Assembly: GCA_030141605.1 (NCBI GenBank)
Contig: JAQGDQ010000036.1
Coordinates: forward strand, 496,001 to 560,000
Length of the DNA stretch: 64,000 nucleotides
Direction of reading: 5' to 3'
Source of the DNA: Tubiluchus corallicola
Taxonomy: Eukaryota; Priapulida; Priapulimorpha; Priapulimorphida; Tubiluchidae
Shown: positions 1 through 12,450 of the stretch, one piece after another
Layout of the letters: the number at the start of each line of letters is the position of its first letter
How positions within the stretch are numbered: the first letter of the stretch is position 1
Made by a program: the position numbers and the translations under genes
The notes under the pieces: generated by a model
What the model was told of the DNA's origin: nothing
The model's database searches: none
The model's input: the letters and a program-made list of their open reading frames with translations, nothing else

Positions 1-123
1 GGTAGGTAGGTAGATAAATAGGTAGGCAGACGGATGGACAGCCAGATAGATAAATAAACATAGCTAGATAGACACACACGGACGGATAGAGGGACATGAG
101 AGAGAGAGAGAGAGAGAGAGAGA
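1..123. repeat. Degenerate GGTA/GATA-type tetranucleotide repeat followed by (GA)n
   Basis: Bases 1-97 are a decayed mixture of GGTA, GATA, AATA and GGAC four-base units. Bases 98-123 are a pure GA dinucleotide run of 13 copies. This is simple-sequence DNA with no coding meaning, and it may continue to the left of the window. Confidence 0.9.
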
Positions 124-2580
124 TGCGAGCCTTGTGGTCTGCTGTGCGGACTTTAGTTCGTAAATCGTTTTCATTTGAAAGGTCTAATTCTAATCTATAG
201 CGAGCAATGCGTTGTCTGTGTATGCAGTGGGATACAGTTTGATTCCTAATCCTAGAAAAATGAGCTCTCTCGAGCCGAGAACCAAGTACATGTATGATGA
301 TATGATTTTAAAAGTCTTTAAAAGATAAATTTTAAAATATTCTTGAAATCGGCCAACTGAAACTGTGGCTATTGCTTGGCACGATAATACCGGTACGGAC
401 CATCAAATTCTGCTGCCTTGTTACAGAATTAAGACATGATGTTTTAGAAAAGATGTCACTATATGATAAACAAAATTTATATACGATAAAAGGAAAATAT
501 TAGCATGCTTGAATGATTCGGTGCGAAAAATGCAAATTAGTTTTTAATCGGCTACAGTGAAAGTATCTAGACGGCGACCCTTATGAAGCAGATAAGACAG
601 AAACACGTCTTATCTGTCTTTCTTCTGTACACAGAAATCTGAACTCAGTTTCATGCAACTTCCAGTTAAACATAGAAAAAAGGAAAAATGTGGAGACTTT
701 TCTGATGATAGTAAGTAAACAAAAAACTTTTCCGTTTGCTATAAACGTTCATTTTTATTTTACATCATGAAGGCGCAGTAATCATTTTTCGTCTATATAA
801 TGTCAAGTCAACAACTACAATAAACAGGTTCTTACCTCAAACCAATACTACAGCTATAAAAAATACCTGTGTACGCAAATTAATTCTTCTTGGTTTCTCT
901 ATGATGAAACCCAAACTTCACGAAAAAGTAAAGGGCAAAAAACTGTTTTTAAAATAAAATAATTAATGGCGATCCTTTTTCTACCAAGGCAGATATTGCA
1001 GGTATATAGGGGTACTATGTTTGAGGCAGACTACAAATGGTATCTACTGTAATTTCTATCATTATTTTAATTTTCCATTATGCATGCTGACTACGACAAT
1101 CATATGGCTCAATGCAGTCATTATTAGCGCACAAGCAGGTAACCTGACGGATTGCCGAACGCAAAACAAAATAGCTCCTGTTTGATCTGTCCTCAAGTGA
1201 GCTAAGCCACTATTTACACAGTTGTCTGTATAGCATGCTATATTTTGGCTCCGAATTCACCAAGCAAGCAATACACGTTGTTTACACTCAACTGCAGTGT
1301 CAGAAACTTTCATACTGTCATCCGCCCTTATTTTTCGGGTGCTAAAAACGTACTTAGGCCTGCGAAATTTAAATTGCGCTCATTTATGTTAAACCGCTAA
1401 ATTACAGGTATCACTCTTGAATTATGCATAGTCCATAAAGTTTGATCTATTGTGAATAATAATAATAGCAAGAATCATAGGTAAAAATAGCACAGGTAAA
1501 ACATGGCACAAGAAAAAATTGCACGGTAAAAATTGCACAAGAAAAAATGGCACAAGTGGAAAAGTAGGAAAGATGGCAAAATGAGATAATGTCATTTTGA
1601 TGCAAATTATTTATATAATAAAGCTAGAATATACTCACTGGGAAGCACATCACCGACAAGGTCGAAAAATCCTAAACATGTTCGCTTAGGTCTTTTGATA
1701 ATTATAAACATAAACATGAAACAAAGATAAATAAGCAAACATACAAAAACATGCTTGTATAAGTGTAAACAACTTGTTCATTAAATAGAATTATAATCAG
1801 TACTGCACGACACATTTCACATAGTGTTTTGTCTACATTTCTTTAGGCATTTCTTATGGTAATACATTAATAAATTTACATATTTACATGCTCAGTCACC
1901 TTATAACACTACTTACAGGTATAAGCGATAATAAACACATTACACAGCTTTCCAAGTGAGAATTTCTCGAAATGGGACCTGGGACTAACTTGTAGTTGTT
2001 TGCCCTGGTGGAGATTAATGAAAAAAAAGTACCATATATTATGGCCAAGTTCTCCTCATTCCAAAGAACTATTAACACTCTCTGTTAAGATATCCACGAA
2101 GTGCTTCCACGAATGTTTTTGTATGTCGTATTCCGCCAAGTTGTGTGGAAAAAGGAACGGCCGAAAAAACCTTTTTGGCAGTTTTCACCCATTCCCCGTG
2201 TCCATCTTCTCAACAAAGTTTTGTGGAAATTTATTAAGTACTTTTTGCGTAATAGCTTACTGCTATAACAGACAAAAATAATCGAACAAAGAGTTGTGAA
2301 GCATAATTTTTTTGGCAAAGGCAAAAATAAATATCAACACAGTAAACTTAACCCTAATCTCATGTTTTAAGTATACCACATTTTCCTATTTTTTCCATTC
2401 GTACCATTTTTCCTGTGACATTTTTTCAGGTTTCTATCAATATTTTTGCAATTTTGTTGGAATAATATCTGTTAAATTAAAGCTATGGTGTTAAGGATTC
2501 AAGAAGTACAGAAAAGGGAGTAACTGCATAAAATGTAAAATGCTGTTATCATGAAATACTTTGGCACGTCATTTCAAAAA
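124..2580. other. Non-coding stretch, AT-rich
   Basis: I see no recognisable exon or RNA gene here. Short open frames (for example at 1896-2324 on both strands) overlap one another and look like chance. The only structure is a degenerate short-period repeat at 1479-1560, listed separately, and a T-rich stretch at 2376-2450 that resembles its reverse complement. Confidence 0.6.
1479..1560. repeat. Degenerate minisatellite of GGTAAAAATTGCACAAGAAA-like units
   Basis: Alternating blocks of GGTAAAAAT, TGGCACAAG and AAAAAATTGCAC repeat about five times with small changes. The region 2376-2450 carries similar blocks in the opposite orientation (ACCATTTTT, TGTGACATTTTTTC), so the two may be decayed arms of one element. 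That link is an inference from visual similarity. Confidence 0.5.
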
Positions 2581-3429
2581 AATGGGGTAATGTCGGCCAG
2601 TTGTCAGGGTAACGTCGGACGTAATCAACAACTTTGTGGTTATGACATATTCTTTTAAGTGGTTTGTAACGTCGAGATTGATCAGTGACGTGAGAGAAAT
2701 GTTACAGAATAGAACAGGCAAGCGCCAATGGCTTCGTAGATATTTTCTCCTTGTTGTTCATTTGTGAATAATATGCTTTGACGGCAGATTGCATTTCATC
2801 CTAGTTTCACTGTTGAAGTTTTCCTCTCTTATTCTTTAGGTTTTTTATATTTGTAGCATTTTTACCAACCGTTAATATAACGGTTTCTCTCCATGTTTCT
2901 AGAACGATCAAATCATATTATTTTTACCTTTTGGCTCAAACGGCCGAAATGAGTGTTATTTATGTACAAAAATAATTAATTCAGGCTAAAAGTCTGACAC
3001 AAAAATCCAGTTGTCCGACATTATACTAGGCCTTCGGGTAAAGTCAGATGCTGCTTCCGTGAGTTGTATAATAAACAAACAAATATGGCGCTTTAAAAAG
3101 TGAGGCGTGAAAGCATCGGGGAAGAAGTAACTTATAAGATAAACCATTTATGAAGCGGCTGCTGTTAATAATCCATACGTTAGGTCTGTTTATCGACAAA
3201 TTAAAAAAAGTTAATACAGTTAAGGAGAAACGTACTCAGCGAGCAAGCTTGTATGTTTACGACCATACGGTTGCCAGAAGACGAGCTGCTAGTCAATGGT
3301 AAAAATGCCAGTCTAAAGGTAAGATGTGGCGGTATTAACAATAAAAGGAAAAAGAACGTCCAAGTAATGGGTTTAGGAAAACGTAAAACGCAGGGTCCGA
3401 CATTATCCTACATCCGACATTAGCCCATT
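2581..3429. mobile_element. Candidate non-autonomous DNA transposon with 16-bp inverted termini
   Basis: The left end (2581-2596) reads AATGGGGTAATGTCGG. The reverse complement of the right end (3414-3429) reads AATGGGCTAATGTCGG, so 15 of 16 bases match. A second inner pair of GTCGGAC-type motifs follows on both sides (about 2608-2620 and 3392-3405), and another TCCGACATTA copy lies inside near 3013. The unit is about 850 bases long and no transposase frame is visible, as expected for a MITE-like element. I could not define a target-site duplication and the superfamily is not assigned. Confidence 0.6.
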
Positions 3430-6335
3430 ATACCCTACATATAGGTTACAAGCAATGTGTGAAATCGGATATTCTATAGACAGACTGCCTAGGCATTTTA
3501 TAGAGTGCCAAAACAAACCAGGTAAAGTGTCTAAAATATTTCCTTCTACACTTTTCCTAGGCATATATATATATATAGTAATGTCTAGGTATGTCTAGGT
3601 TTGTTTAGGCGTAATGGCAATTTTATTTTCATTCTATGCATTAGGGTATGTGTGAATTTGAATTCGACTACAGCGAAAAAGTTGTTCTCTGCACCAAATT
3701 TCTGTTATTAATAATCTCTTTTTCTTCCATGACAACACCAGTCAAAATAAGTCAGACCGTATACCCGATCTGCTCAGGCTCAAACCGTCGTTGGTAAAGT
3801 GCATGGAACAAACTAAGTGATGCTGTTTCGCTGCCCAGTTTTTTCTTGTCGATTAGATCTAAAAGAGTACTGTGTTCTTACAATTTTATCTGTTGAAAAA
3901 CATGAAAATGATCCAATTTGTCAGAAGCATTGTTTGAATGGCTCATCAGGCACAAGGCAGGTGAGCCATTTAAAAAGCAGAAATCGTCAGGAAACAGAAA
4001 ATAAACAACGGCGTAATAATAAAGAGCTCAGCATGAGATACCAGTGACGTCATGCTAAAACTTTTGCACGCAGTACCTCATTACTAATATTTTTTCTTCT
4101 GTGAAATATAGCGCATTGAATTAAGAATGGACAAGCTTAATTTAACATTGAAAATGCAATCAGCGCTGCTTTAAATGACTTAATTAAATTTAATATTTTA
4201 ATTTACACATCTAACATACAATAACGTAACGGTACACAATGTAATGGTACAATAATGTAACATACACGTGTAATGGTAATTCATACAATAATCTATATAT
4301 TTTATTGTATACAAATCCAATAAAACGGACTCATTATTCTACTTTAATAATGATTTTAAATTAAAAATTGTACTTTTATTAGAGTGAAGCTTCTCATCAT
4401 CTCATGGGTACAATTAATACATGTATGTTGCATGCTTAGTACACTCCCAACTATACTAGAAAAAAGTACGCCTATCTTACAAATACTGTATACGTGAGGC
4501 CATTTTAGTATGATTTTTCTCAAACTATTTTGTAGTTTTTGGACTTTGTGTTTTTATTAATCCTTCTAAGCGGTGCTAAATGTGGATCACTTACACGCAG
4601 TTTTTCCTTGTTTATCAGTAGTATGCAGTTGGAAAATAATTCTGAATCAAGTCGGTGGGTTAATGTCAAAATGCCAGATTTCCTGGATAAAGTGTGCAAA
4701 CTAACAAAGTGATACAGCTTCGTCGTGTGTTACTTTAGTTCAGTTCTTTTCTACAAAGTTGAAATATATAATCCGGTCTGGACTACTGAGCGTCTCCGTC
4801 TTAAGTAAAAGACACTTAAAGTCACTCGTCATGCATCCCCGATGAGTGTGTCTAAACTATTAAACTTTGCCAATGGAAAACAGCCAGCAAACAAAGCTCT
4901 GTAATAAGGTGCTAGTCATACGTAAAAAATTGGGACTTTGATCGGGTATATCTCATGGGAAGCTCGTGTAACTCAAGTTTAATGTTATTGGTATCAAACA
5001 AAGCTGTTATTCACGCGTGTCTAGACTATCACTTTTACACTCACATTTGAATGTGACGAACAATCGCGGACGTTTGGTAGTCTAAGCGGGTTTATTTCAC
5101 TTCATTTTGCCAGACAAAAGGGCAAACATCCTGTTTTGTAGAAGCCTCGTGTTAAATAAAACTGCGTTTTAAAAATAGTAATAAGTAATTATGCTTAATT
5201 AAAAAAGATATATACTTAATTATTATGTTTGTGGAGTATTTTTATGTCATAGAAGTCACATTTAGTCTGGCTTGATACCCTAAAGTATCAGCTGTAATTT
5301 GTGGCCGCATATGGATTTAAAATTTTTTGAAATGGTCGTTAATGATCAAAGCAGCACCCGACATGAAAACTACCGTTTGAATAACATCAATTTTAATTCA
5401 TTCACAATAACTCAATAGTATAATAGTTACATGGCAGTAGTAGATTGCGCAAATGATTACTTGACACACTGTGTTGTAACTGCATACTTAAGACATCACA
5501 AAGAAATTGATAGCCTTAGTAGTTTACTATTCACAAAGCCGTATTCAAAAATTTGAAACGAATTGTATTTAATTAAATTTTGTTAAATGCAAGTTATGAA
5601 CAAATGAAAATTTCAGTTTGAGGTGAAATTAGAATCTAATGATTTTAAAAGTGAACCACGTCAAAAAGGGCCTTCCTGGGGATATTACGTCAACAATTTT
5701 TGTTTAAACTTTATGTAAGTAATCTTCTAGGTAAGAACACATCGTACAACACGATGCTTTGATGATGGTATGATATAAAAATTATGCGCCTTTACTAAAC
5801 TGTGAAAGTGATATTTATAAATACCGCGTTCGAAATTGATAATTAACAAAATATCATGAAGATGGACCTCAAGATATTATTGTCAGGACATTTAAATATT
5901 TATTGAAAGCCGTTACATGGGAAGCTTACAAGCTGGAAACATCGTAACCGAACAACAAAAGCTGTAAACGTGTAAACATTCTGCATATAAGTAAACACAC
6001 AATACATAGTTTGTATCATATAGGCCTATATGCTAAAATGGGTTGTAGGGCAGTGAGCTTCAGGTTTTACTAAAAATAACTAAGTAATGTATAAACAAAC
6101 TTTTTCCATATGGTCGTAGTAACGTACCGTATCACAATTACGTTTGAGACAGCGTAACTAAACTTGACACTAGCAGTAGCATCTGATACGCTGGAAGTCT
6201 GAAGACATTGAAGGACAATTTATATATCTTAAATAAACCCTACACAATGCATGTTGCAAGCTTGGCAGGCTCATCTGATTTTTGGTTGCTTGCAGAAGTA
6301 CTATTTTATCGCAGTAACTGCTGCTGTTGTTAATG
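3430..6335. other. Non-coding stretch
   Basis: There are no recognisable exons on either strand. Two CCTAGGCA motifs and a GGTAAAGTGT motif at 3486-3563 also occur around 17.7-18.7 kb and may belong to a dispersed repeat. Bases 4205-4300 contain a weak repeat of AATGTAATGGTACAAT-like units. The rest is unremarkable AT-rich sequence. Confidence 0.55.
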
Positions 6336-6479
6336 CTAATACTAATACTAATACTAATACTAATACTAATACTAATACTAATACTAATACTAATACTAAT
6401 ACTAATACTAATACTAATACTAATACTAATACTAATACTAATACTAATACTAATACTAATACTAATACTAATACTAATA
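6336..6479. repeat. Hexanucleotide satellite (CTAATA)n, about 24 copies
   Basis: A pure run of the hexamer CTAATA (equivalently TAATAC) covers 144 bases and then decays through 6480-6575 into variant units (CTAGTA, ACCAGT, ACCAAT). Because the unit is six bases long and contains no in-frame stop in several phases, long open frames run across it on both strands, encoding Asn-Thr, Leu-Ile, Leu-Val or Ile-Ser dipeptide strings. They have no flanking coding signal and are artefacts of the repeat. Confidence 0.95.
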
Positions 6480-7010
6480 GTAATATTAAGACAAACACTA
6501 GCACTAGTATTAGTACCAGTACCAATATCAATACAAAATACCAAAACCAACCAATACCAATGCTAATTCTAATATTAGGTATACTTTCCGATTCCACAAC
6601 TGAACCAGTTACAAAACTCCACATGCGTGATATGGAAGTATGTTACCTTAAATGCAGACAGAATACTATCAACCCATTTTAGCACTCCAAAACGATGTTG
6701 CTGTGTGCATAAATAAAACAGAACGTTGGGCACTTGTTTTCTTAAATAAATCATCCGATGATGCGAATGTAAAACTTAAACTTGTGGGTTGAATTGATGC
6801 TCAGCACGTGCTATCCAGCTGTTGTCTACCGAGTTTTGTAGTTTTCTCACTTCGCATGTTTCCAGAAAATGTGAAATGTTGAAATGTGTTTTTAGAAAAA
6901 TATTCAGAAAAAAATCAGAGATATTCTCACACGTGAAAGTACTTTTCAAGAACAAAGGCAGTTAAAAAATAAAATATTCTGTCTTTAGACACCAAATCCG
7001 AGTCGCTAAC

Positions 7011-7150
7011 ATCATCTTCATCGTCATCATCATCATCATCATCACCATCAACAACAAAAACAACAACAACAATAATAATGATAACGAAATCATAAAACTC
7101 GTCAACTCTTCATCAACATCATCATCATCATCACAATCACCGTCACCATG
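7011..7150. repeat. ATC/AAC trinucleotide repeats
   Basis: Runs of TCA/ATC units, then AAC and AAT units, then ATC units again form a compound, partly decayed trinucleotide microsatellite. A CT-rich stretch at 7395-7470 follows. Both lie just upstream of the first recognised UNC93A exon, in what is probably intron sequence. Confidence 0.85.
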
Positions 7151-7593
7151 ATCATCAGGGAAAGCAGCAACTGTAACAGCAACAACTACAGTAAGCAGTA
7201 ACAGTAGAGGCAATGACGGCACGAACAATATCACTACAACAATTATCGTTGTCTTAAAAATAATGAACAGCAATGACGTTTGTAATTTCAAGTACTAGTT
7301 TTCAGGATTCTGTGAAACGTGATCATTAGCTTTTGTAATATGCTTGATAATGCAATATGCGGGTCAATAATTTCTGTTAAACACAGTCACATGTTCTTTC
7401 TTTCTCTCTCTTTTGCTCGCTGCTTCTCTCTCGCGTGCTCTCTCTTCATATTTCTTTCTCTCTCTTTTCTTTTCATCTATCTGCACTGCCTACTGCCTAT
7501 CGTCAGTTCAAAAGATGGCTGTCTGTTTTTGCTATTGCCATTGTCATTGTTTCCACTAAACCTGCCATTTAACGTCCAAAATTTAAATTTCAG

Positions 7594-10500
7594 GCATACA
7601 TATCATGTGCTTGGGGTGTACACATGGTTGGATACGTAATGATTGTGTACGGAGCGGCTGATTCCCTCTGCTCTGTGTGTTTTGGCAGACTGGTGCAGTT
7701 ATTTGGAAGGATACCTTTGTTTATGATCGGAAGTGCCCTAAACATTTGCATGATGATTACATTGTTCGAGTGGCGACCTGCGGCTCATGATTCACCAGTA
7801 TTTTTTGCAATCGCTGCTTCTTGGGGAGTAGCTGATGCTGTTTGGCAGACACAAATAAACTGTGAGTTTTAAAATCTATTCTTTAACCTCTTTTACCTTA
7901 CACGAAGAAGCCATAATTAACAGCTTTTTAGTCCTTTTCTTTGATGGTTCGGCGTTCAGTCTATTAACGACAAACTCTCCACGACACTACACATGTCTGA
8001 ATCTAGATATGTATTTGTTGACTTTCTTTTTTAGTATGTATATAGTCGTAGTACTTTTTATTGATTTTTTTACAACATTAAACTGTAAATTGACACAAGT
8101 TAATTTAAAGGAAAACCGGACGATTGTGTAGACATTAGTTCAGAATAAAAAATGCTCTAAAATATTGAAAACTACAATAGCTTTTTTAAATCAAAGCTTA
8201 GATTAAATAATAATTACCTCGGATACTCAAACTTTGATAAACTTTCCAAGCTCAGTGAATCTACTAACATTGGTAACGGTGCCTATTTGTCACATGCGCG
8301 TGGCCGACAAATAGAAGGCAGCACGGTGATAACCATGATCATGAACTGCAGTGTTAGTTTTTGACGTCATATGACGTAGAGCCTTTTTTCGTGACATTAC
8401 GCGTTAAAGCAGTATTGTAACACTTACGCAAAAGCGCTTGACGCGCAAGGGAGATGCCTGCCATTGCACAAACTGTAGTTAATTTCTGACGTAAGCAATA
8501 GCTGTGTTCGGTTGCCGTCAATTAACTTTCTAAGTTAATTATTTAAATATAAGAAGCAATTGCTAACATAGGCAAGAAAATGTGTATTTTGGACAGTGAA
8601 TTAAAATGAGGTTGAGTCTAAACAATCGTCCGGTCCTCCTTTAACTTAAATTAACAGTTGATTACACCTGAATTCCTCTGATGGCTCAAGAGATGTACAA
8701 ACTGCATTATGAATTGAAGATATGCTCACGTCTTAACAAACGAAACTATGAAAGAAACCGTGTTACATTCGCAGCGATGTCTTTAACTACAGCCAAACAA
8801 AAAATACAATAATAAATAAATCAAGGATACTTGTTTACCGTGGCGAAAACATGTACAGATCTCCAGTTTTGTACCAGTTATTGTGAGCTAGTTTTAGCTT
8901 CAGCAAATAAAAAATCAGAAATTTATTATCCACCTTGAGCATCTATGACTTTAACAGTCACCAAAGTCTAACTAAACCCGAGTTCGAGAACAACAGACGT
9001 TAATAAACTAATCGTAGGCTTTTTCACTCAATAGTCTGTTTTGTAGTATATCACGGATAGTAGTATATCAACAATATATTCATTAATAATGTACATTAGC
9101 TTCCCAGTTACATATATAGTTTCTGTACTTACTTTTAGAAAGTTGACTGCAAATTATGTTTACTCTCTGTTCAAACAAAATATTAATCCGGCTCTCGGAG
9201 GCAGGCGCAATAGAGCTTTTTATTGCATGTTGTACGCCAGAGTATTTGTAACTTCTTTGATGCAGACCGACAGACCGCGTTAAGCTAGAACTAATAGTAT
9301 TTTAGGCCTTTGCTTGGGGTAACAAAAACAGTTGTCTAAACTCGTCAGCATTTAAAAGAAATGGTTTGCTTTAAAAGAAAATAAATAAACTTTATTATAG
9401 CAAAACTGGACGAAAACAAACATCCCAGCTGTTACATGGGTATTTTAGATTTGCCATTGATGACCTTTAAGCAACATGCGGTGCCCTAAACTGTGTAATA
9501 GCTAACAGATCATATCTGCTTGCTCAGCTGTTTATTTACTTTCCATGTTTCAGTTTTTAGTATATTATATATATAATTTTATATACCTATATAGTATATT
9601 TATACACAGTCATTCACAATGTATTTACTCATTCTATATTTATTCACAATGGATATGTGTCTGTATGTCATAGAGGAAAGAATGCTAACATATTAGATCA
9701 TACGTCGAAAAATCAAGTTTAGCAAAACAATTTAACCGCGTGTCAACCACCATATCTTTCCCAAGCGCTGTCACACTGCTGGTACAGCGTACATGTAAAT
9801 GAGCACTAGGTGTCATTAGAAACCGTTTATTAATTGTTTATTAGAAACAAGAAAATTGCAACTAGCCAGTCAACCCAATAGCCTGTCTCATCTGGATCTC
9901 TCCTACACACCTTCAGTTAATCTAATCTTATATTTTATTTCAAAATTTTGCAGCTCTTTATGGAGTTTTATTTGCCTCGTCTCAAGAAGCGGCATTTTCA
10001 AATTACCGTCTATGGGAAAGCATTGGCTTCATCATGGCGTTTAGTTACAGTGATGCGTTGTGCGCCCGTGTCAAACTCTTTATCCTTCTTGGCTTCCTTT
10101 TGTTGGGAATGTCTGGTTACTCAATAATCGAACTGCACATGAGGTGAGGCAGTTAATTTAGGTATTCTGGTTAAATGACTACAATGACATCACTCAGTAT
10201 AACTTTAGTTTGATTAAATGCAGAATCAAAATCGATGCAAAACGCGACAGCAACGGAAATAGAAGTCTTTTTTTACTTCGCGGACATAAGTCTCTACATA
10301 ATTTAACTTCCAGTCCACCACCACGCTACATCGCTGCCACCATTAATCTCTGTCCGCGCAATATCCGCGTTGGGAGATTTTAAATCCTAACACCTAATCC
10401 GCAAAAACGAAGCCATTTAAAAACGTAGTATTATGTCATAATAGAACTAATTGACATGCTAAACTTTGTATTTTACTTCGTCATGCGTTAGTTTGTTAAA

Positions 10501-12450
10501 TTATACGTTAGTTGCCATAACTATTGGAACTTAAAACTTAAAATTAAATTCAAAACGTTCACACGTTCACAGTACTCGAAATCGGAAGGTGTAAGCAGTT
10601 AACAAAAGTTTTAAAGTTACGAATCCTACTGTGAATCGCTCCTTAATTGTCAATAGTTTATTGCTTGTTCTTTTGGTACAGATCGAGGTGCCGCTGAGCT
10701 CGCGAGATTCGCACCCCCTTACTAAATCTGGTAGCATTCTCAATCTAAGTTAGTTTAAAGACAGCAAAATGCGGGAATTTTGACGCCGCTAATATTTGGC
10801 GACAACTCGAGAAAAAGGATAAAAATGGCTTATAGGTATTCCAGTTGAACGCACAGAAAGTGTACACATGCTGTTTCGCATACGCAGCTACACCGCACGC
10901 ATTAATCGATTTTCGTAAAATTAACAAATGTATTTTTGTTTATTTAAAAAACCAGAAAATGTAGTGTAACTGGAATAAACGATTTAACTGTGTTTACCAA
11001 TTACACAAGACTGAGTTGATTATGTGACACCCTCAGCACGTACACATAATAATTAAAAAGTTTTATCACTTTTTGTAAATTTTAATTAAATTGGTATCGA
11101 TAAAGACTAACTGAATATATTTGCGTTTTGTAAACCAGTATTTTGCAAATAGGCTTAATGGCAATTATTTTATCAAAAGTTCTCAACTGAACCTTATATT
11201 TGCATGCTCGGGTCTCGTTGTAGTTTTTTGCATTGTAACGAACTATTTTAAATACTAAGAATTTCTGTTTTAGTAATTAGAGTGACTAAGAGTTTTTCAA
11301 ATGAGTTTCTAGCTTAATACTATTTTATTTAATAAAATGTTTAAAAAAATTGTTGTTTTGCCCTTTAGTAATTTAAATTTCCTGGATAAACTTTAAATTT
11401 ATTTAAAAACATGCGTGTGCTTGTGATCGCTTACGCACATATAGGCTGTGATATTAAATCATAATGAGTGATCTAGTGGGTCACCATCATCACATTGAGT
11501 GATGCCTATCATGACCATCATTATTATCACTATCATCATTATCCATTACAATTTACTTATGTTAGGACTTCGCCAAATCTTAACTATCCAATTGAATTAA
11601 TATGTAGTAGGTTTCATATTTCAATTAAAGCACAGTACTATTTTCTCTATAATTGACGTGCACGTAAAGCTAAAACATGAGCTTAAATAAAGCGACATGT
11701 AACCAACATTGATCTAAAAGCTTCTTAATTACATTAAAAGTTCGCTCATCTGTGCGGAAACGATGGAATGTGAACACTTTTCTACATTTCTAATTTCTAA
11801 ATTAATTTTGCAGGTATGTGGCCTGGCAGGCATCAGTTGAACAGAAAAAATTGGAAAAGCAGATGTCTCAGGCAGCACGTCGGCAATCTCAGGTACAAGC
11901 ACATCTACAGAAAAAGAGAAAGAAAGAACAAGAAGAAAGCTTTTTTGGTCAACAAATGGGCAACTTTTTGACTAGCGTTCATGGCGCAGTGACGACGCAA
12001 GCAATCAAAGCGAGAGAAGAAGTAGGGAAACAAGTTAGCGACGCCGTCACGGAAACGATTCAGAAAACCGGTTCCGGAGCCAGAATGGCAAGATTGAAGT
12101 TTACTAAAGCTAGTCATGAGATGGGAAAACAGGCGGCCAGAGCTAGCACTCAAATGGGTAGGCAAGCGGCAAAGGCGAGGAGGGAGATGCGGAAGTCTGT
12201 GTATAGAGCCAGGAACAGGTTGCGGAGAGGGGGGTCGCAGTCGGAGGAGTGTAGTGGGGATTCCTCTAGTTTTACAAGCTATGGGGAGCCTAGTCATCAA
12301 AGTTGCAATGACAACGAGGAAAATGGTACCAAAAATTCGCGCAAAATTTCTGTGCCAAGAATCGAAATTGAGAGCTATGGTGAACCGAACCTGGCCTTGG
12401 CAGTGCATGATGAAACTGTGACTGTAGACATGGCGCCAGCGAAAATATGA
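7594..12450 (+). CDS. UNC93A: UNC93A-like membrane protein, last three coding exons (5' part missing)
   Basis: The coding exons are 7594-7861, 9954-10143 and 11814-12450 (stop TGA), with introns in phases 1 and 2 and consensus splice sites (GTGAGT, GTGAGG, TTTGCAG). Together they give 364 residues without the start. UNC93 proteins are 11-12-helix relatives of the major facilitator family; UNC93A has no settled substrate. The family signature is clear: the GYVMIVYGAADSLCSV helix, the LFGRIPLF loop, GVADAVWQTQIN, then QEAAFSNYRLWESIGF and the final VKLFILLGFLLLG helix. Human UNC93A is about 457 residues, so roughly 300 N-terminal residues should lie upstream, and I found no exon for them in 1-7593. 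After the last helix comes a cytosolic tail of about 210 residues, much longer than the human one. It contains 11-residue repeats at residues 252-291 (counted from the first visible codon). Confidence in the family is high; a UNC93B-type orthologue is less likely. Confidence 0.92.
8105..8644. mobile_element. TTAA-flanked MITE inside a UNC93A intron
   Basis: Inverted termini at 8109-8133 and 8616-8640 match at 22 of 25 bases and share the core ACCGGACGATTGT. Each is immediately flanked by TTAA (8105-8108 and 8641-8644), which is the target duplication used by piggyBac-type transposons. The 532-base interior has no open frame of note, so this is a non-autonomous element. The termini do not start with the usual piggyBac CCC, so the superfamily is inferred from the TTAA only. 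Bases 8365-8378 inside it form a palindromic GACGTCATATGACGT stretch. Confidence 0.75.
8645..9953 (+). other. Rest of UNC93A intron, no further feature
   Basis: This is sequence between the MITE and the exon starting at 9954. I see only AT-rich intron with a short TA-rich run near 9565-9600 and a pyrimidine-rich acceptor ending in TTTTGCAG. No nested gene is visible. Confidence 0.6.
10144..11813 (+). other. Last UNC93A intron, no further feature
   Basis: Phase-2 intron with donor GTGAGG and acceptor TTTTGCAG. Short ATC/TCATTATT repeats lie near 11485-11540. I see no nested gene or clear mobile element. Confidence 0.6.

Noticed and set aside
6170-6682. Long dipeptide-repeat open frames on both strands
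   Set aside because: They only reflect the CTAATA hexamer satellite; there is no start context, splice signal or unique sequence that supports a gene.
1-7593. Upstream exons of UNC93A
   Set aside because: About 300 N-terminal residues must be encoded somewhere upstream, but I could not find the expected helices or an exon ending in the motif that precedes AYISCAWG, so none is called.
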